53,654 nucleotides of DNA, from NCBI GenBank assembly GCA_039818825.1, contig JBCBTD010000027.1, positions 1-53,654 on the forward strand, given 5' to 3'. The translations under genes were made by a program, and so were the position numbers. Below the pieces are notes generated by a model, which worked only from the letters and a program-made list of their open reading frames with translations, had not been told where the DNA came from and did no database searches. This stretch comes from JBCBTD01 sp039818825. Lineage in GTDB: Bacteria; Pseudomonadota; Alphaproteobacteria; Geminicoccales; Geminicoccaceae. Shown here in pieces: positions 16,018 to 24,224 of the stretch (positions are counted from its first letter, which is position 1; each line of letters begins with the position of its first letter).

Positions 16018-16425
16018 TCAGCCGTTGGCCCGCAGCCTCACCGCAGCCGGCGTCGACCACAACCGCTCGATGTTGTAGAACTCGCGCGCCTCGGGCTTGA
16101 ACAGGTGGACGATCACGTCGCCCGTGTCGATCAACACCCAGTCGGTGTCGGCGCCACCTTCCGCCTTGCACCGCCCCACGCCAGCACCTTTCAGCCGATC
16201 GATGAGCTTTTCCGCCATCGCTGCGATGTGTCGTTGCGAGGTTCCGGACGCCACGACCATCGCGTCGGCGATCGCCGTTTTGCCGGTGAGGTCGATCGTC
16301 ACCGGATCGACCGCTTTGTCGTCGTCGAGCGAGCGCTCGATCAGTCCCAAGAGGGCACTCGCCTCGAGTGCGCCTGCCGCGGCCTCGCTGATCACCGTTC
16401 CTCCGTGCGCGCCGGAGCGCCCCAT
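16018..16425 (-). CDS. rsfS: Ribosomal silencing factor RsfS
   Basis: RsfS (Iojap family) binds ribosomal protein uL14 and blocks 50S-30S joining when nutrients fall. The 135-residue protein has the family core DLTGKTAIADAMVVASGTSQ, then RHIAAMAEKLIDRLK, and the ending DWVLIDTGDVIVHLFKPEAR. ATG at 16425 lies within the end of nadD. GTG at 16395, beginning VISEAAAG, is an alternative start that would remove the overlap. The order nadD-rsfS-rlmH is the common proteobacterial arrangement. Confidence 0.93.
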   Translation of the reverse strand: MGRSGAHGGTVISEAAAGALEASALLGLIERSLDDDKAVDPVTIDLTGKTAIADAMVVASGTSQRHIAAMAEKLIDRLKGAGVGRCKAEGGADTDWVLIDTGDVIVHLFKPEAREFYNIERLWSTPAAVRLRANG

Positions 16426-17072
16426 GCGCCCGCGGCCCTGATCGCCGAACTCGCGGCCGGGTGAGGGCGCAACCGGACGAAGCCCCAGGCCGGCGGAGCC
16501 GCAGTGACCAATGACCGCAGGTCCTCCGTGTCGAAGCGCGCAACCGCGAAACGCCGCGCCGCCCTCCCGGCCAACGCACCCAGAACATAAGGTTCACGGT
16601 CGAAGACCGCAACGGGAACGCTCTGCAGGATGTCGGGCCAGCGGTGCCAGTGGTGCAGCGTCGCTAGGTTGTCGGCGCCCATCAGCCAAACGAACCGGTG
16701 GCGTGGGTGCCGGATCACCAGCCGCGGCAGGGTCTCTGCCGTGTAGCGGGTGCCGAGCCGCGCCTCGAGATCGGTCACCAGGATCCGCGGATGACGAGCG
16801 ACGTTGCGCGCACGCGCGACGCGAACGGCAAGAGGAGCCGTGTCACGGCTGGATTTCAGCGGGTTCTGGGGCGAGACCAGCCACCACACCCAATCGAGGC
16901 CGAGTTGCTTCAGCGCTTCGGTCGAGATGTGGCGGTGGCCGTCGTGGGCCGGGTTGAACGAACCGCCCAGCACACCGATGCGCAACCGCGATGGCACCAA
17001 GCGTGCGGTGGCGGGCGGGTGCAAGCGGTTGGTCGCGAGCGGTCGCCGCAGCCGCCGGCTGCCGACCGGCAT
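16392..17072 (-). CDS. nadD: Nicotinate-nucleotide adenylyltransferase
   Basis: NadD joins nicotinate mononucleotide and ATP to form deamido-NAD, the penultimate step of NAD synthesis. The nucleotidyltransferase motif GGSFNPAHDGHRHIS is near residue 35. Further signatures are VWWLVSPQNPLK and LMGADNLATLHHWHRW. The product is 226 residues with an arginine-rich N-terminal extension of about 30 residues before the Rossmann strand. ATG at 17072 overlaps the proA stop (ATGA), which fixes the start. An open upstream extension lies inside proA in another frame. Confidence 0.94.
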   Translation of the reverse strand: MPVGSRRLRRPLATNRLHPPATARLVPSRLRIGVLGGSFNPAHDGHRHISTEALKQLGLDWVWWLVSPQNPLKSSRDTAPLAVRVARARNVARHPRILVTDLEARLGTRYTAETLPRLVIRHPRHRFVWLMGADNLATLHHWHRWPDILQSVPVAVFDREPYVLGALAGRAARRFAVARFDTEDLRSLVTAAPPAWGFVRLRPHPAASSAIRAAGAWGAPARTEER

Positions 17073-18376
17073 CAGACGGGGCGGACCTGGCCCGTGCCGC
17101 GGACGCGGTAGTTGAAGGTCGTCAGCTGCTCGACGCCGATCGGCCCTCGGGCGTGCAGCCGGCCGGTGGCGATCCCGATCTCGGCGCCCATGCCGAACTC
17201 GCCGCCGTCGGCGAACTGCGTCGAGGCGTTGTGGACGACGATCGCACTGTCGACCCGGGCGAGGAACGTCTCGGCGGCGCCGTCGTCGGCGGTGACGATC
17301 GCATCGGTATGGTGGGAGCCGTAGGTGTTCACGTGGTCGATCGCTGCGTCGAGCCCCTCGACGACCTTCACCGCCAGGATGGCGTCGAGATACTCCGCCG
17401 ACCAGTCGGCCTCGGTGGCCGCCTCGACGGTCGGCACCAGCTCGCGGGTCGCCGCACAGCCCCGAAGTGCGCAACCCGCCTCGGCGAGCGCGCCCAGCAC
17501 GGTCGGCAGCAGCCGTGCCGCCGCCGCACGGTCGACCAGCAGCGTTTCGGCGGCGCCGCAGATGCCGGTCCGCCGCAACTTGGCATTGACGCTGATGTCG
17601 GTTGCCATGTCGAGATCGGCGTGGGCGTGGAGGTAGACGTGGCAGACCCCGTCGAGGTGCGCGAACACGGGCATCCGAGCCTCGGCGCGAACCCGTTCGA
17701 CCAGCGAGCGGCCGCCACGCGGTACGATGACGTCGACGAAGCCGTCCATGGCCAAGAGGTGGCCGACCGCATCGCGGTCGGTCGTCGGGACCATCTGGAT
17801 CCCGTCCGCGGCGACACCGGCACGTTCGAGGCCCGCGCGGAGTGCAGCGACGATTGCCGACGATGTGGCGAAGCTCTCGGACCCGCCGCGGAGGATCGCG
17901 GCATTGCCGGCCTTGACGCACAACCCGCCGGCGTCGGCGGTCACGTTGGGCCGGCTCTCGTAGATCACACCGACGACGCCGAGCGGTGTCGTCACGCGCT
18001 CGATGGCGAGACCGTTGGGACGGTGCCACGAGGCGAGGGAACGGCCGACCGGGTCGTCGAGTGCGGCGATGGCATCGAGGCCCGCAGCCATCGCGTCGAT
18101 CCGCGCGGGTGTCAGCCGCAGTCGATCGAGCATGGCCGGCGCGATCCCGGCGCGCTCGGCGGCGTCGCAGTCGGTTGCGTTGGCGGCGAGAACGTCGTCA
18201 AGACGGGCGCGGAGCTCCGCCGCGGCAGCGCGCAGCGCCTGGTTCTTGAGATGTCCTGGCGTGGCGGCGAGCGTCGCAGCAGCGGCCCGCGCCCGGTGGC
18301 CGATCGCTGCCATGTCGCGCTGGAGATCGACGCCTCGTTGCAGCACCGTCGCCATGTCCGCATCCTGCTCGTTCAA
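17072..18376 (-). CDS. proA: Gamma-glutamyl phosphate reductase
   Basis: ProA reduces gamma-glutamyl phosphate to glutamate 5-semialdehyde with NADPH, the second step of proline synthesis. The 434-residue protein shows the substrate segment IYESRPNVTADAGGLCVKAGN and GSESFATSSAIV. The catalytic cysteine sits in RRTGICGAAETLL, and the C-terminal GPIGVEQLTTFNYRVRG is typical. It heads proA-nadD-rsfS-rlmH on the minus strand. In many alphaproteobacteria obgE and proB precede proA; here they do not, so the first proline enzyme must be encoded elsewhere. Confidence 0.95.
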   Translation of the reverse strand: MNEQDADMATVLQRGVDLQRDMAAIGHRARAAAATLAATPGHLKNQALRAAAAELRARLDDVLAANATDCDAAERAGIAPAMLDRLRLTPARIDAMAAGLDAIAALDDPVGRSLASWHRPNGLAIERVTTPLGVVGVIYESRPNVTADAGGLCVKAGNAAILRGGSESFATSSAIVAALRAGLERAGVAADGIQMVPTTDRDAVGHLLAMDGFVDVIVPRGGRSLVERVRAEARMPVFAHLDGVCHVYLHAHADLDMATDISVNAKLRRTGICGAAETLLVDRAAAARLLPTVLGALAEAGCALRGCAATRELVPTVEAATEADWSAEYLDAILAVKVVEGLDAAIDHVNTYGSHHTDAIVTADDGAAETFLARVDSAIVVHNASTQFADGGEFGMGAEIGIATGRLHARGPIGVEQLTTFNYRVRGTGQVRPV

Positions 18377-18441
18377 TGCCGGACTGGTTGGCTAGCACGG
18401 CCCCGCGGCGCGGCCAAGCGAGGCGCCCGGTGGGGCCAAGC

Positions 18442-19647
18442 TCAGTGCGGCGTGGCGAGCCAGATCTCGATGGTCGAAGCACTCGGGCGCGGCTGGTAGT
18501 GCGTGAAGTCCTGGACCTCGAACAGCGTGTCGGCCGCCGCGAGCGCCTGGCCGACCGCGGTCGCGGTGTCAGCATCGGCCGGATGGAAGTAGCGCAGCCG
18601 GTCGCGGCTGACGGTTATGCCCACCGGTCGGATCTCGCCAACGTTGAAGCCGTCTTGGGTCAACTGATCGGCGAGGGCGTCCGCCCGTTCGCGCGATCGC
18701 GCGCTGCCGGCGTTGTGGTGGAGGAACACGTGGGTCTCGGGTGGCGCCGGCGTGTCGGGCGCAAGCCGCGACGGCACGCCGACGGGGGCCGGGTTCTGCG
18801 CATCGCTAGCCGCAACGGACGCCAGGACCACCGGTACCGCGCTGGTCGAGATGGCCGGTGACGGCGCTTCGTCGAGCCTGACGAGCCCCGTGTCGGTCGG
18901 CATCCGGTCGATCGAGACCCGTGTGTCGGCGACGACGGCGGCCGGCAGTGCGGCCACCGGTGAGCCGATCGTCGAGATCGACGACGGCACGAGCGCCCCG
19001 CCGACGACCAAGGCAGCGGCGAGCACGAAAAGCGGCCGGCGACGGTTCGGCTGCGGGCCTTCTGCGGACGCGCGCGGTTGGTGGGTGCCTCTGGCGACCG
19101 CACGCCGCAGCGCGTCGAACGACAGATCGAAGCGACGGACCGCCTCGGCCAAGGTCGGGTCCAGGTCCAAGCCGCGTTCGAAGAGACGCTGCGCATCCGG
19201 CTGGAGCAGCCCGAGGGCGTACTCACCGGCCATCATGGTTTGAACGCTAGCGAGCTGCTGATCGCCATCGCCATGGCCGTCGAGTTTGGCCAAGGCCGTT
19301 CGGGCCGTCCGCTTCACCGCGGTCCGATTGGACCCTAGTTCGCGCGCGAGGGCCGCGGCTTCGAGGCCATCCAACGCGGCACCGGCCAACACCGTCCGCT
19401 CGTCGTCGTCGAGGCGCGGCAACACGTCGGCCCAGATTGCCTCGCCCGCCGTATGGTCCAGGCGGTCGACCGCCTCGAGCGGCGGCACATGAGCTTCCCG
19501 GGTTTCGCGAAGGCGGAGCAACAACGCCCGTCGCAGGGCACCGTCGGCACTCCCGCGTGGCGGTGCGGTGGCTGTCGCCCGCACGGCAGATTCCACCATC
19601 GTAATGGCGCGAGGTCGTTCCAGGCCGTGAGCTTGGGCGAGTGCCAC
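18442..19647 (-). CDS. Sigma-region-4-like / anti-sigma-like / membrane / LytR_C-like fusion protein
   Basis: A protein of about 401 residues with an unusual layout. An N-terminal helical part leads into a sigma-70 region-4-like helix-turn-helix (LDDDERTVLAGAALDGLEAA, then ALARELGSNRTAVKRTARTAL). Next is an RskA-like anti-sigma segment (MMAGEYALGLLQPDAQRLFE, RGLDLDPTLAEAVRRFD). One membrane helix follows (LFVLAAALVVGGALVPSSI) and then a Pro/Ala-rich periplasmic linker. The C-terminal domain resembles LytR_C (THVFLHHNAGSARSRERADA, GEIRPVGITVSRDRLRYFHP). GTG at 19647 has GAGG five bases upstream; ATG at 19599 and GTG at 19791 are alternatives. Inferred role: transmembrane control of transcription in response to an envelope signal. 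No partner sigma factor adjoins it. Confidence 0.55.
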   Translation of the reverse strand: MALAQAHGLERPRAITMVESAVRATATAPPRGSADGALRRALLLRLRETREAHVPPLEAVDRLDHTAGEAIWADVLPRLDDDERTVLAGAALDGLEAAALARELGSNRTAVKRTARTALAKLDGHGDGDQQLASVQTMMAGEYALGLLQPDAQRLFERGLDLDPTLAEAVRRFDLSFDALRRAVARGTHQPRASAEGPQPNRRRPLFVLAAALVVGGALVPSSISTIGSPVAALPAAVVADTRVSIDRMPTDTGLVRLDEAPSPAISTSAVPVVLASVAASDAQNPAPVGVPSRLAPDTPAPPETHVFLHHNAGSARSRERADALADQLTQDGFNVGEIRPVGITVSRDRLRYFHPADADTATAVGQALAAADTLFEVQDFTHYQPRPSASTIEIWLATPH

Positions 19648-19812
19648 CAGCGCCTCGTCATGGGTCGACGTGACGGCAGTGGTGCGGCTGGCGACTTGAC
19701 GTCGGCGGAGATTCAACGCTCGGACCCCTGTGGCGAACGCGTAGTGTACGGAGATCGCGGTGCCGCGGGGCGGCAGGTTGATCCAACGCACCCGCTGGTA
19801 CGTTGGTCGGAG

Positions 19813-21567
19813 TCAGGGCGTATCGCCGACGAGCTGCATGCGGCAGAGCTTGGCGTAGAGTCGATCGGCGCTGAGCAGCGTGTCGTGGGTGCCGGTTTCG
19901 ACGATGCGGCCACCGTCGAGGACGACGATCTGATCGGCGCCCCTCACGGTCGAGAGCCGGTGGGCGATGACCAGGGTGGTCCGTCCGCGGCGCAGCCGGT
20001 CCAGCGCCGCCTGGACCTGTCGCTCGCTCTCGGCGTCCAAGGCGCTGGTGGCCTCGTCCAGTAGCAGGATCGGTGCGTCGCGGAGGATCGCCCGGGCCAG
20101 GGCCACGCGCTGCCGCTGCCCGCCGGAGAGCCGTTCGCCGCGGTCGCCGACCGGCGTCGCAAAGCCCTGTTCCAGGCTGCCGACGAACCGGTCGACGGCC
20201 GCGGCCGCAGCGGCGTCGCGTACGGCGTCGTCGGCGGCGCCAGAGCGGCCGAACGCGATGTTGGCGCCGATGCTGTCGTCGAACAGAACGACTTCCTGGC
20301 TGACCAGGGCGACGGCATCGCGCAGCGATGCAAGGCTGACGTCGCGGACGTCCTGGCCGTCGATCGTCACCCGCCCGGCGCTGACGTCGAAGAACCGCGG
20401 GATGAGGTTCAGCACGGTCGTCTTGCCGGCGCCGCTGGGGCCGACCAGCGCCGTCGTGCGTCCGGCTGGAAGTATCATGTCGATGCCGGCCACGGCCTGG
20501 CCTTCGCCACTCGGGTACGTGAAGTGGACGCCCTCCAGCCGCACTTCGCCGCGCTCCAGCTTCAGGGGTGCGGCGCCCGGTCGATCCACGACGTTCGGGC
20601 GCTCGTCCAGCAGCGCGAAGACGCGCTGCAGCGCGCTGATGCCTTCTTGGAGCACGACGTTCAGCGTGCCGAGACCGCGCACCGGCTGGGCCGCCATCAG
20701 CAGCGCTGAGATGAAGCCCGTGAACTCGCCGACGGTGCTGTCGCCATTGGCGATCCTCCATCCACCCACGGCCAAGACCCCGCCCACCGCCAGGCCGCCG
20801 AGCACCTCCAGAAGCGGGTCGACACCGGCACGCGCTTTGGTCGAGCGGAGCTGGAGATCGGCCATTTCAGCGAAGGCCGCGTCGGCGCGGCGTCGCTGGT
20901 AGTCCTCCAAGCGGTAGGCCTTGACCATACGGATGCCCGCCAAGCCCTCGTGGAGGAAGGCCGTGAGTTCACCTGCCTGCGCCTGGACGGAGTGGGCGAC
21001 GCGCCGCAGCCGCTCGCCGAGCCGGACGATCGGCAGGATGGCGATCGGGTAGATCACCAAGACGACCAGCGACAGCGCCCAATCGAGATAGAGCATGGCC
21101 GCCAGGAGGGCGATCACCGTGAACAGATCGCGGATCAGGTTGGTCGCTGCCCGCGTCAGGCTGTTCATGATGAGGCCGATGTCGGTCTGGAACCGCGACA
21201 CCAGGCTGCCGGTCGGCTCCCCCAACACTCGGGCGACGTCGGCCGCGACGAGGTGGGCGAACATGTCTCGGCGGAGTGCCGTGACGACGTGCAGGACGAG
21301 CTGCTGCGTCGTCACCACCTGGGCGTAGAGCGCGCCGCCCTTGAGCGCCGTCACCGCCAGGACCAGCGGTGGCAGTAGCCAGACGACCCGCGGGTCCTGG
21401 GCGGTCATCAGTTCGAACGCGTAGTTGATGATCAGCGGGTAGGTGCCGGTGGTTGCTGCCACCACCACCATCAGTGCCACCACCAGGATCAGTCGCCGCC
21501 ACCACTGGTGGACCCAGCCACGGTAGAAGCGGTCGAGCAGGAGGCGGGTCGTCGCGGGCAGCGCCAT
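19813..21567 (-). CDS. MsbA-type ABC transporter (fused membrane and ATPase domains)
   Basis: A 584-residue half-transporter of the type I exporter family. Six membrane helices fill about residues 1-315, starting LILVVALMVVVAATTGTYPL. The ATPase domain has Walker A GPSGAGKTT, signature LSGGQRQR, Walker B ILLLDEATSALD and the H-loop IAHRLSTV. It resembles lipid A/lipid flippases such as MsbA, but many drug and lipid exporters look alike. ATG at 21567 begins MALPATTRLLLDRFYRGW; a longer frame reaches into the upstream gene. It lies about 49 bases after the BMP-family protein stop and may share its transcript by chance of orientation. Confidence 0.88.
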   Translation of the reverse strand: MALPATTRLLLDRFYRGWVHQWWRRLILVVALMVVVAATTGTYPLIINYAFELMTAQDPRVVWLLPPLVLAVTALKGGALYAQVVTTQQLVLHVVTALRRDMFAHLVAADVARVLGEPTGSLVSRFQTDIGLIMNSLTRAATNLIRDLFTVIALLAAMLYLDWALSLVVLVIYPIAILPIVRLGERLRRVAHSVQAQAGELTAFLHEGLAGIRMVKAYRLEDYQRRRADAAFAEMADLQLRSTKARAGVDPLLEVLGGLAVGGVLAVGGWRIANGDSTVGEFTGFISALLMAAQPVRGLGTLNVVLQEGISALQRVFALLDERPNVVDRPGAAPLKLERGEVRLEGVHFTYPSGEGQAVAGIDMILPAGRTTALVGPSGAGKTTVLNLIPRFFDVSAGRVTIDGQDVRDVSLASLRDAVALVSQEVVLFDDSIGANIAFGRSGAADDAVRDAAAAAAVDRFVGSLEQGFATPVGDRGERLSGGQRQRVALARAILRDAPILLLDEATSALDAESERQVQAALDRLRRGRTTLVIAHRLSTVRGADQIVVLDGGRIVETGTHDTLLSADRLYAKLCRMQLVGDTP

Positions 21568-21616
21568 GGGCTTGGTCGAACGGGCCGCGGCGACGCTTGC
21601 CGCCGCGGCCCGGCCA

Positions 21617-22708
21617 TCAGCTCGGGATCGAACCGACGACGCCCTCGACATAACGGTTCATGCCGAGCAGCGTGCCGTCATCGGCAGTCGTGCCGTCGGC
21701 GATCATCACGCTGCCGTCCTGCGCGTTCACAGGGCCCGTGAACGGGTGATAGGAGCCGTCGGCGATCCGCTTCTGCAGGTCGTCGGCTTCGGCGCGCATC
21801 GCGTCGTCCGCGAGCGGGCCGTACGGTGCGATCACCACGGCGCCGTCGCCGATGCCGTCCCAAGTGTCGGTGGACGTCCAGGTGCCGTCGAGCACGGCGC
21901 CGGCCCGGCTCACGTAGTACGGGCCCCAATCGTCGATCACGGCGGTGATCTGGGTCTCCTCGGCGAACTTGCGCATGTCGGAGGCCTGACCGAAGCCCGG
22001 GATGCCGCGTTCCGCTGCGACCTGCAACGGTGCCGGGCTGTCGGTGTGCTGAGTCATCACGTCGATGCCCTGGTCGATCAGCGCGCCTGCCGCTTCCGCT
22101 TCTTTGCCCGGGTCGTACCAGGTGTTGACCCAGATCGGCACGACCTCGGCGGTCGGGTTGACCTTGCGCAGGTGGATGGCGGTGGCGTTGATGCCGCGGA
22201 TGACCTCCGGGATCGGAAACGAGCCGATGTAGCCCACCTTGCCGCTCTTGGTCAGGCGGCCGGCGAGAGTGCCGATGATCGCGCGGCCCTCGTAGAACCT
22301 GCCGGCGTAGGTGCTGACGTTGTCGCTACGCTGATAGCCCGTGCAGTGCTCGAACTTCACGTCGGGGAACTGCTCGGCGACGCGCAGGGTCGGATTCATG
22401 AAGCCGAACGACGTCGTGAACACGAGCCCGTGGCCGGATGCCGCCAGTTGGCGGATCACCCGCTCGGCGTCCGGTCCCTCGCTGACGCTCTCGACGAAGG
22501 TGGTCTCGACCTGGTCACCGTACGCCGCCTCGATGGCCTGGCGACCCAAGTCGTGCCGGTAGGTCCAGCCATGATCGCTCACGGGCCCGACGTAGACGAA
22601 GCCGATTTTCAGTGGTTCAGCGGCGCGGGGGGAGCGGCCGGCGGCAACGAGGGCGCCGCTGGCAGCGGCACCCGCGAGTAGCGAACGGCGACGAATGCGA
22701 GGCAGCAT
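21617..22708 (-). CDS. BMP-family ABC transporter substrate-binding protein
   Basis: A 363-residue periplasmic protein of the basic membrane protein (PnrA/Med) family, whose members bind nucleosides or related ligands for ABC import. The N-terminal signal IRRRSLLAGAAASGALVAAG has paired arginines before a hydrophobic core. The mature part starts LKIGFVYVGPVSDHGWTYRH and contains the ligand-site tryptophan and the later YIGSFPIPEVIRGINA. No BMP-type permease or ATPase follows, so it is an orphan here. ATG at 22708 has GGAG about 13 bases upstream. Confidence 0.87.
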   Translation of the reverse strand: MLPRIRRRSLLAGAAASGALVAAGRSPRAAEPLKIGFVYVGPVSDHGWTYRHDLGRQAIEAAYGDQVETTFVESVSEGPDAERVIRQLAASGHGLVFTTSFGFMNPTLRVAEQFPDVKFEHCTGYQRSDNVSTYAGRFYEGRAIIGTLAGRLTKSGKVGYIGSFPIPEVIRGINATAIHLRKVNPTAEVVPIWVNTWYDPGKEAEAAGALIDQGIDVMTQHTDSPAPLQVAAERGIPGFGQASDMRKFAEETQITAVIDDWGPYYVSRAGAVLDGTWTSTDTWDGIGDGAVVIAPYGPLADDAMRAEADDLQKRIADGSYHPFTGPVNAQDGSVMIADGTTADDGTLLGMNRYVEGVVGSIPS

Positions 22709-22836
22709 CGAGTGGGTCTCCTGGCGAAACGAGACGAAGGTTGCTCCGGTCTTGCCGATATCTCGGCCGGCGGCAAGCCGATGCTGCGCTGCCGAGCCGA
22801 CGCGGGGCTGCCATGGCTAGGCCAGGCGAGGTCGCG

Positions 22837-23319
22837 ATGAGCCGCGAGTCCGCACGACCGACCATTCGCGAGGCGACCGCGGGCGACCTCGATCTCGTCG
22901 CGTCGATGAACCGGGCGTTGCTCGACGACACGCGGCACCGGAACCCCATGGACGTCGCCGCCCTTCGCCGGCGGCTCGACGCTCTCCTGGCCGACGGTTG
23001 GCAAGCGGATTTGGTGGTGCACGAAGACAGGGTGGTGGGCTACGCGCTCCACCGCCAAGAAGTCGATCCCGGCGAACCGGGCCGTCAACGGCACCATCTG
23101 CGCCAGTTCCTCATCGCCCGTGAGGACCGACGCCGTGGTCTGGGTCGTGCGGCGTTCGCTGCCCTCGCCGCGGCCCGCTTCGCGCCCGGCGCGCGGGTGG
23201 TGCTGGAGGTGCTGACGACCAACGAAGCGGGGCGGCGTTTCTGGCAGAGTGTCGGGTTCGGGGCCTACGCCGAGACGCTCGAATGGCAGGTCGCGGCGGC
23301 CGACGATGCGCGTTCCTAG
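22837..23319 (+). CDS. GNAT-family N-acetyltransferase
   Basis: A 160-residue acetyltransferase. It begins TIREATAGDLDLVASMN. The acetyl-CoA pyrophosphate loop is in FLIAREDRRRGLGRAAF (motif Arg-Arg-x-Gly-Leu-Gly), and the C-terminal NEAGRRFWQSVGFGAYAETL is the usual motif B. The substrate is unknown. ATG at 22837 has GAGG five bases upstream. ATG at 22813 is an alternative that adds eight residues. It is divergent from the BMP-family gene. Confidence 0.82.
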   Translation: MSRESARPTIREATAGDLDLVASMNRALLDDTRHRNPMDVAALRRRLDALLADGWQADLVVHEDRVVGYALHRQEVDPGEPGRQRHHLRQFLIAREDRRRGLGRAAFAALAAARFAPGARVVLEVLTTNEAGRRFWQSVGFGAYAETLEWQVAAADDARS

Positions 23320-23391
23320 TCAATGCCCGGCCGACGGACTTTCCTTGCGACCGTCCTAGGGTTGGACGCGGCCGGAGTGGGGGCGTCCCGC

Positions 23392-23676
23392 TCAGGCCCG
23401 CTGCAGCGGGCGGCGCAGGATGAGCATGAGGAACGTCACCAGACCGAGTTGCGCGCTACCGAACACGACGAGCGCGTCGACGACGCCCCAGCGCCAAAGA
23501 TCTGCGGCGGCAATGATGCTGATCGATGCGCCGACGAAGGGAATCACCGCCATGCCGGCGGCCATCACCAGAGCGACGGGTGCCGGCAACCCAGCCCACG
23601 CGCCGAGGCCGACGAAGATCGCTGCTGCTTGGACGATGCTGACCGCGGCGAACAGAAGCAACCAGATCTGCGGCAT
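23392..23676 (-). CDS. Small membrane protein, unknown function
   Basis: A 94-residue hydrophobic protein that I do not recognise. Three membrane helices are visible: IWLLLFAAVSIVQAAAIFVG, PVALVMAAGMAVIPFVGASI and VVDALVVFGSAQLGLVTFL. The chain ends in a basic tail (LRRPLQRA). ATG at 23676 has CGGAG about 10 bases upstream; ATG at 23706 would add ten charged residues. It lies downstream of the LprI-like gene on the same strand. Confidence 0.55.
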   Translation of the reverse strand: MPQIWLLLFAAVSIVQAAAIFVGLGAWAGLPAPVALVMAAGMAVIPFVGASISIIAAADLWRWGVVDALVVFGSAQLGLVTFLMLILRRPLQRA

Positions 23677-23746
23677 GCGCTTTGGCTCCGGGTAACCCTC
23701 TATCATCCAAAAGTAGCATTCGTGTGCCGCTGAGCAAGTGCAGAGC

Positions 23747-24214
23747 TCAGTCGCCGGCGAGGCCCCGCTCGATCGCCCAAAGATCGACGACCCGCTGTGC
23801 GGTCGTGTCGGCGAGGCAACGCAGCAGCAGTGGGTCGAACTCACCCTCACCGCTCACCGCGCCGTAGATGGCGCAGCGAGCATCGAGCCAGGGGCGCCAC
23901 GCCTCCTGACCGGTCTCGATCGCGGCGACGACCTGCGGCGGTTGCCGCTCGCGGAGCCGGGTGACGGTCGCATCCAGGATGATCGTCCACGCTTCTTGTT
24001 CGGCCTGGGCGCAACGAACCAAGTCGCCCTGTTCGACCGGCGTCGACACGAGGCAGTGCTGCGCCACCTGTCCGAGGCAGGTGTCGGCGGCCGATGGCAC
24101 GGCCCCGCCTGCGGCCGCAACACAAGCTTCGAGCAAGGCGACGTCCTCGGCCTTGTCGGCGACGACGGGCTGCACGGCAAGTACGAGCGTGACCGCGGCC
24201 TCGATGATCGCCAC
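23747..24214 (-). CDS. LprI/DUF1311-like secreted protein
   Basis: A 155-residue protein with a signal peptide (AIIEAAVTLVLAVQPVVA, cut near residue 19). The mature part carries six cysteines, in EACVAAAGG, DTCLGQVAQHC, VRCAQAEQEAW, DARCAIYG and LRCLADTTAQRV. The Trp...Arg...Cys...Gly pattern followed by CLADTTAQRVVDL matches the DUF1311 (lysozyme inhibitor LprI N-terminal) family. The GTG start at 24214 follows AGGAG by about seven bases; this site immediately follows the upstream permease stop at 24225. It may protect the cell wall from lysozyme, but the family is broad. Confidence 0.68.
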   Translation of the reverse strand: MAIIEAAVTLVLAVQPVVADKAEDVALLEACVAAAGGAVPSAADTCLGQVAQHCLVSTPVEQGDLVRCAQAEQEAWTIILDATVTRLRERQPPQVVAAIETGQEAWRPWLDARCAIYGAVSGEGEFDPLLLRCLADTTAQRVVDLWAIERGLAGD

Positions 24215-24224
24215 AGTTTTTCTC

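Noticed and set aside
22751..22777. Inverted repeat CTTGCCG...CGGCAAG upstream of the BMP-family gene
   Set aside because: Seven-base GC-rich arms with a 13-base loop are expected often by chance at this GC content, and no riboswitch core is visible.
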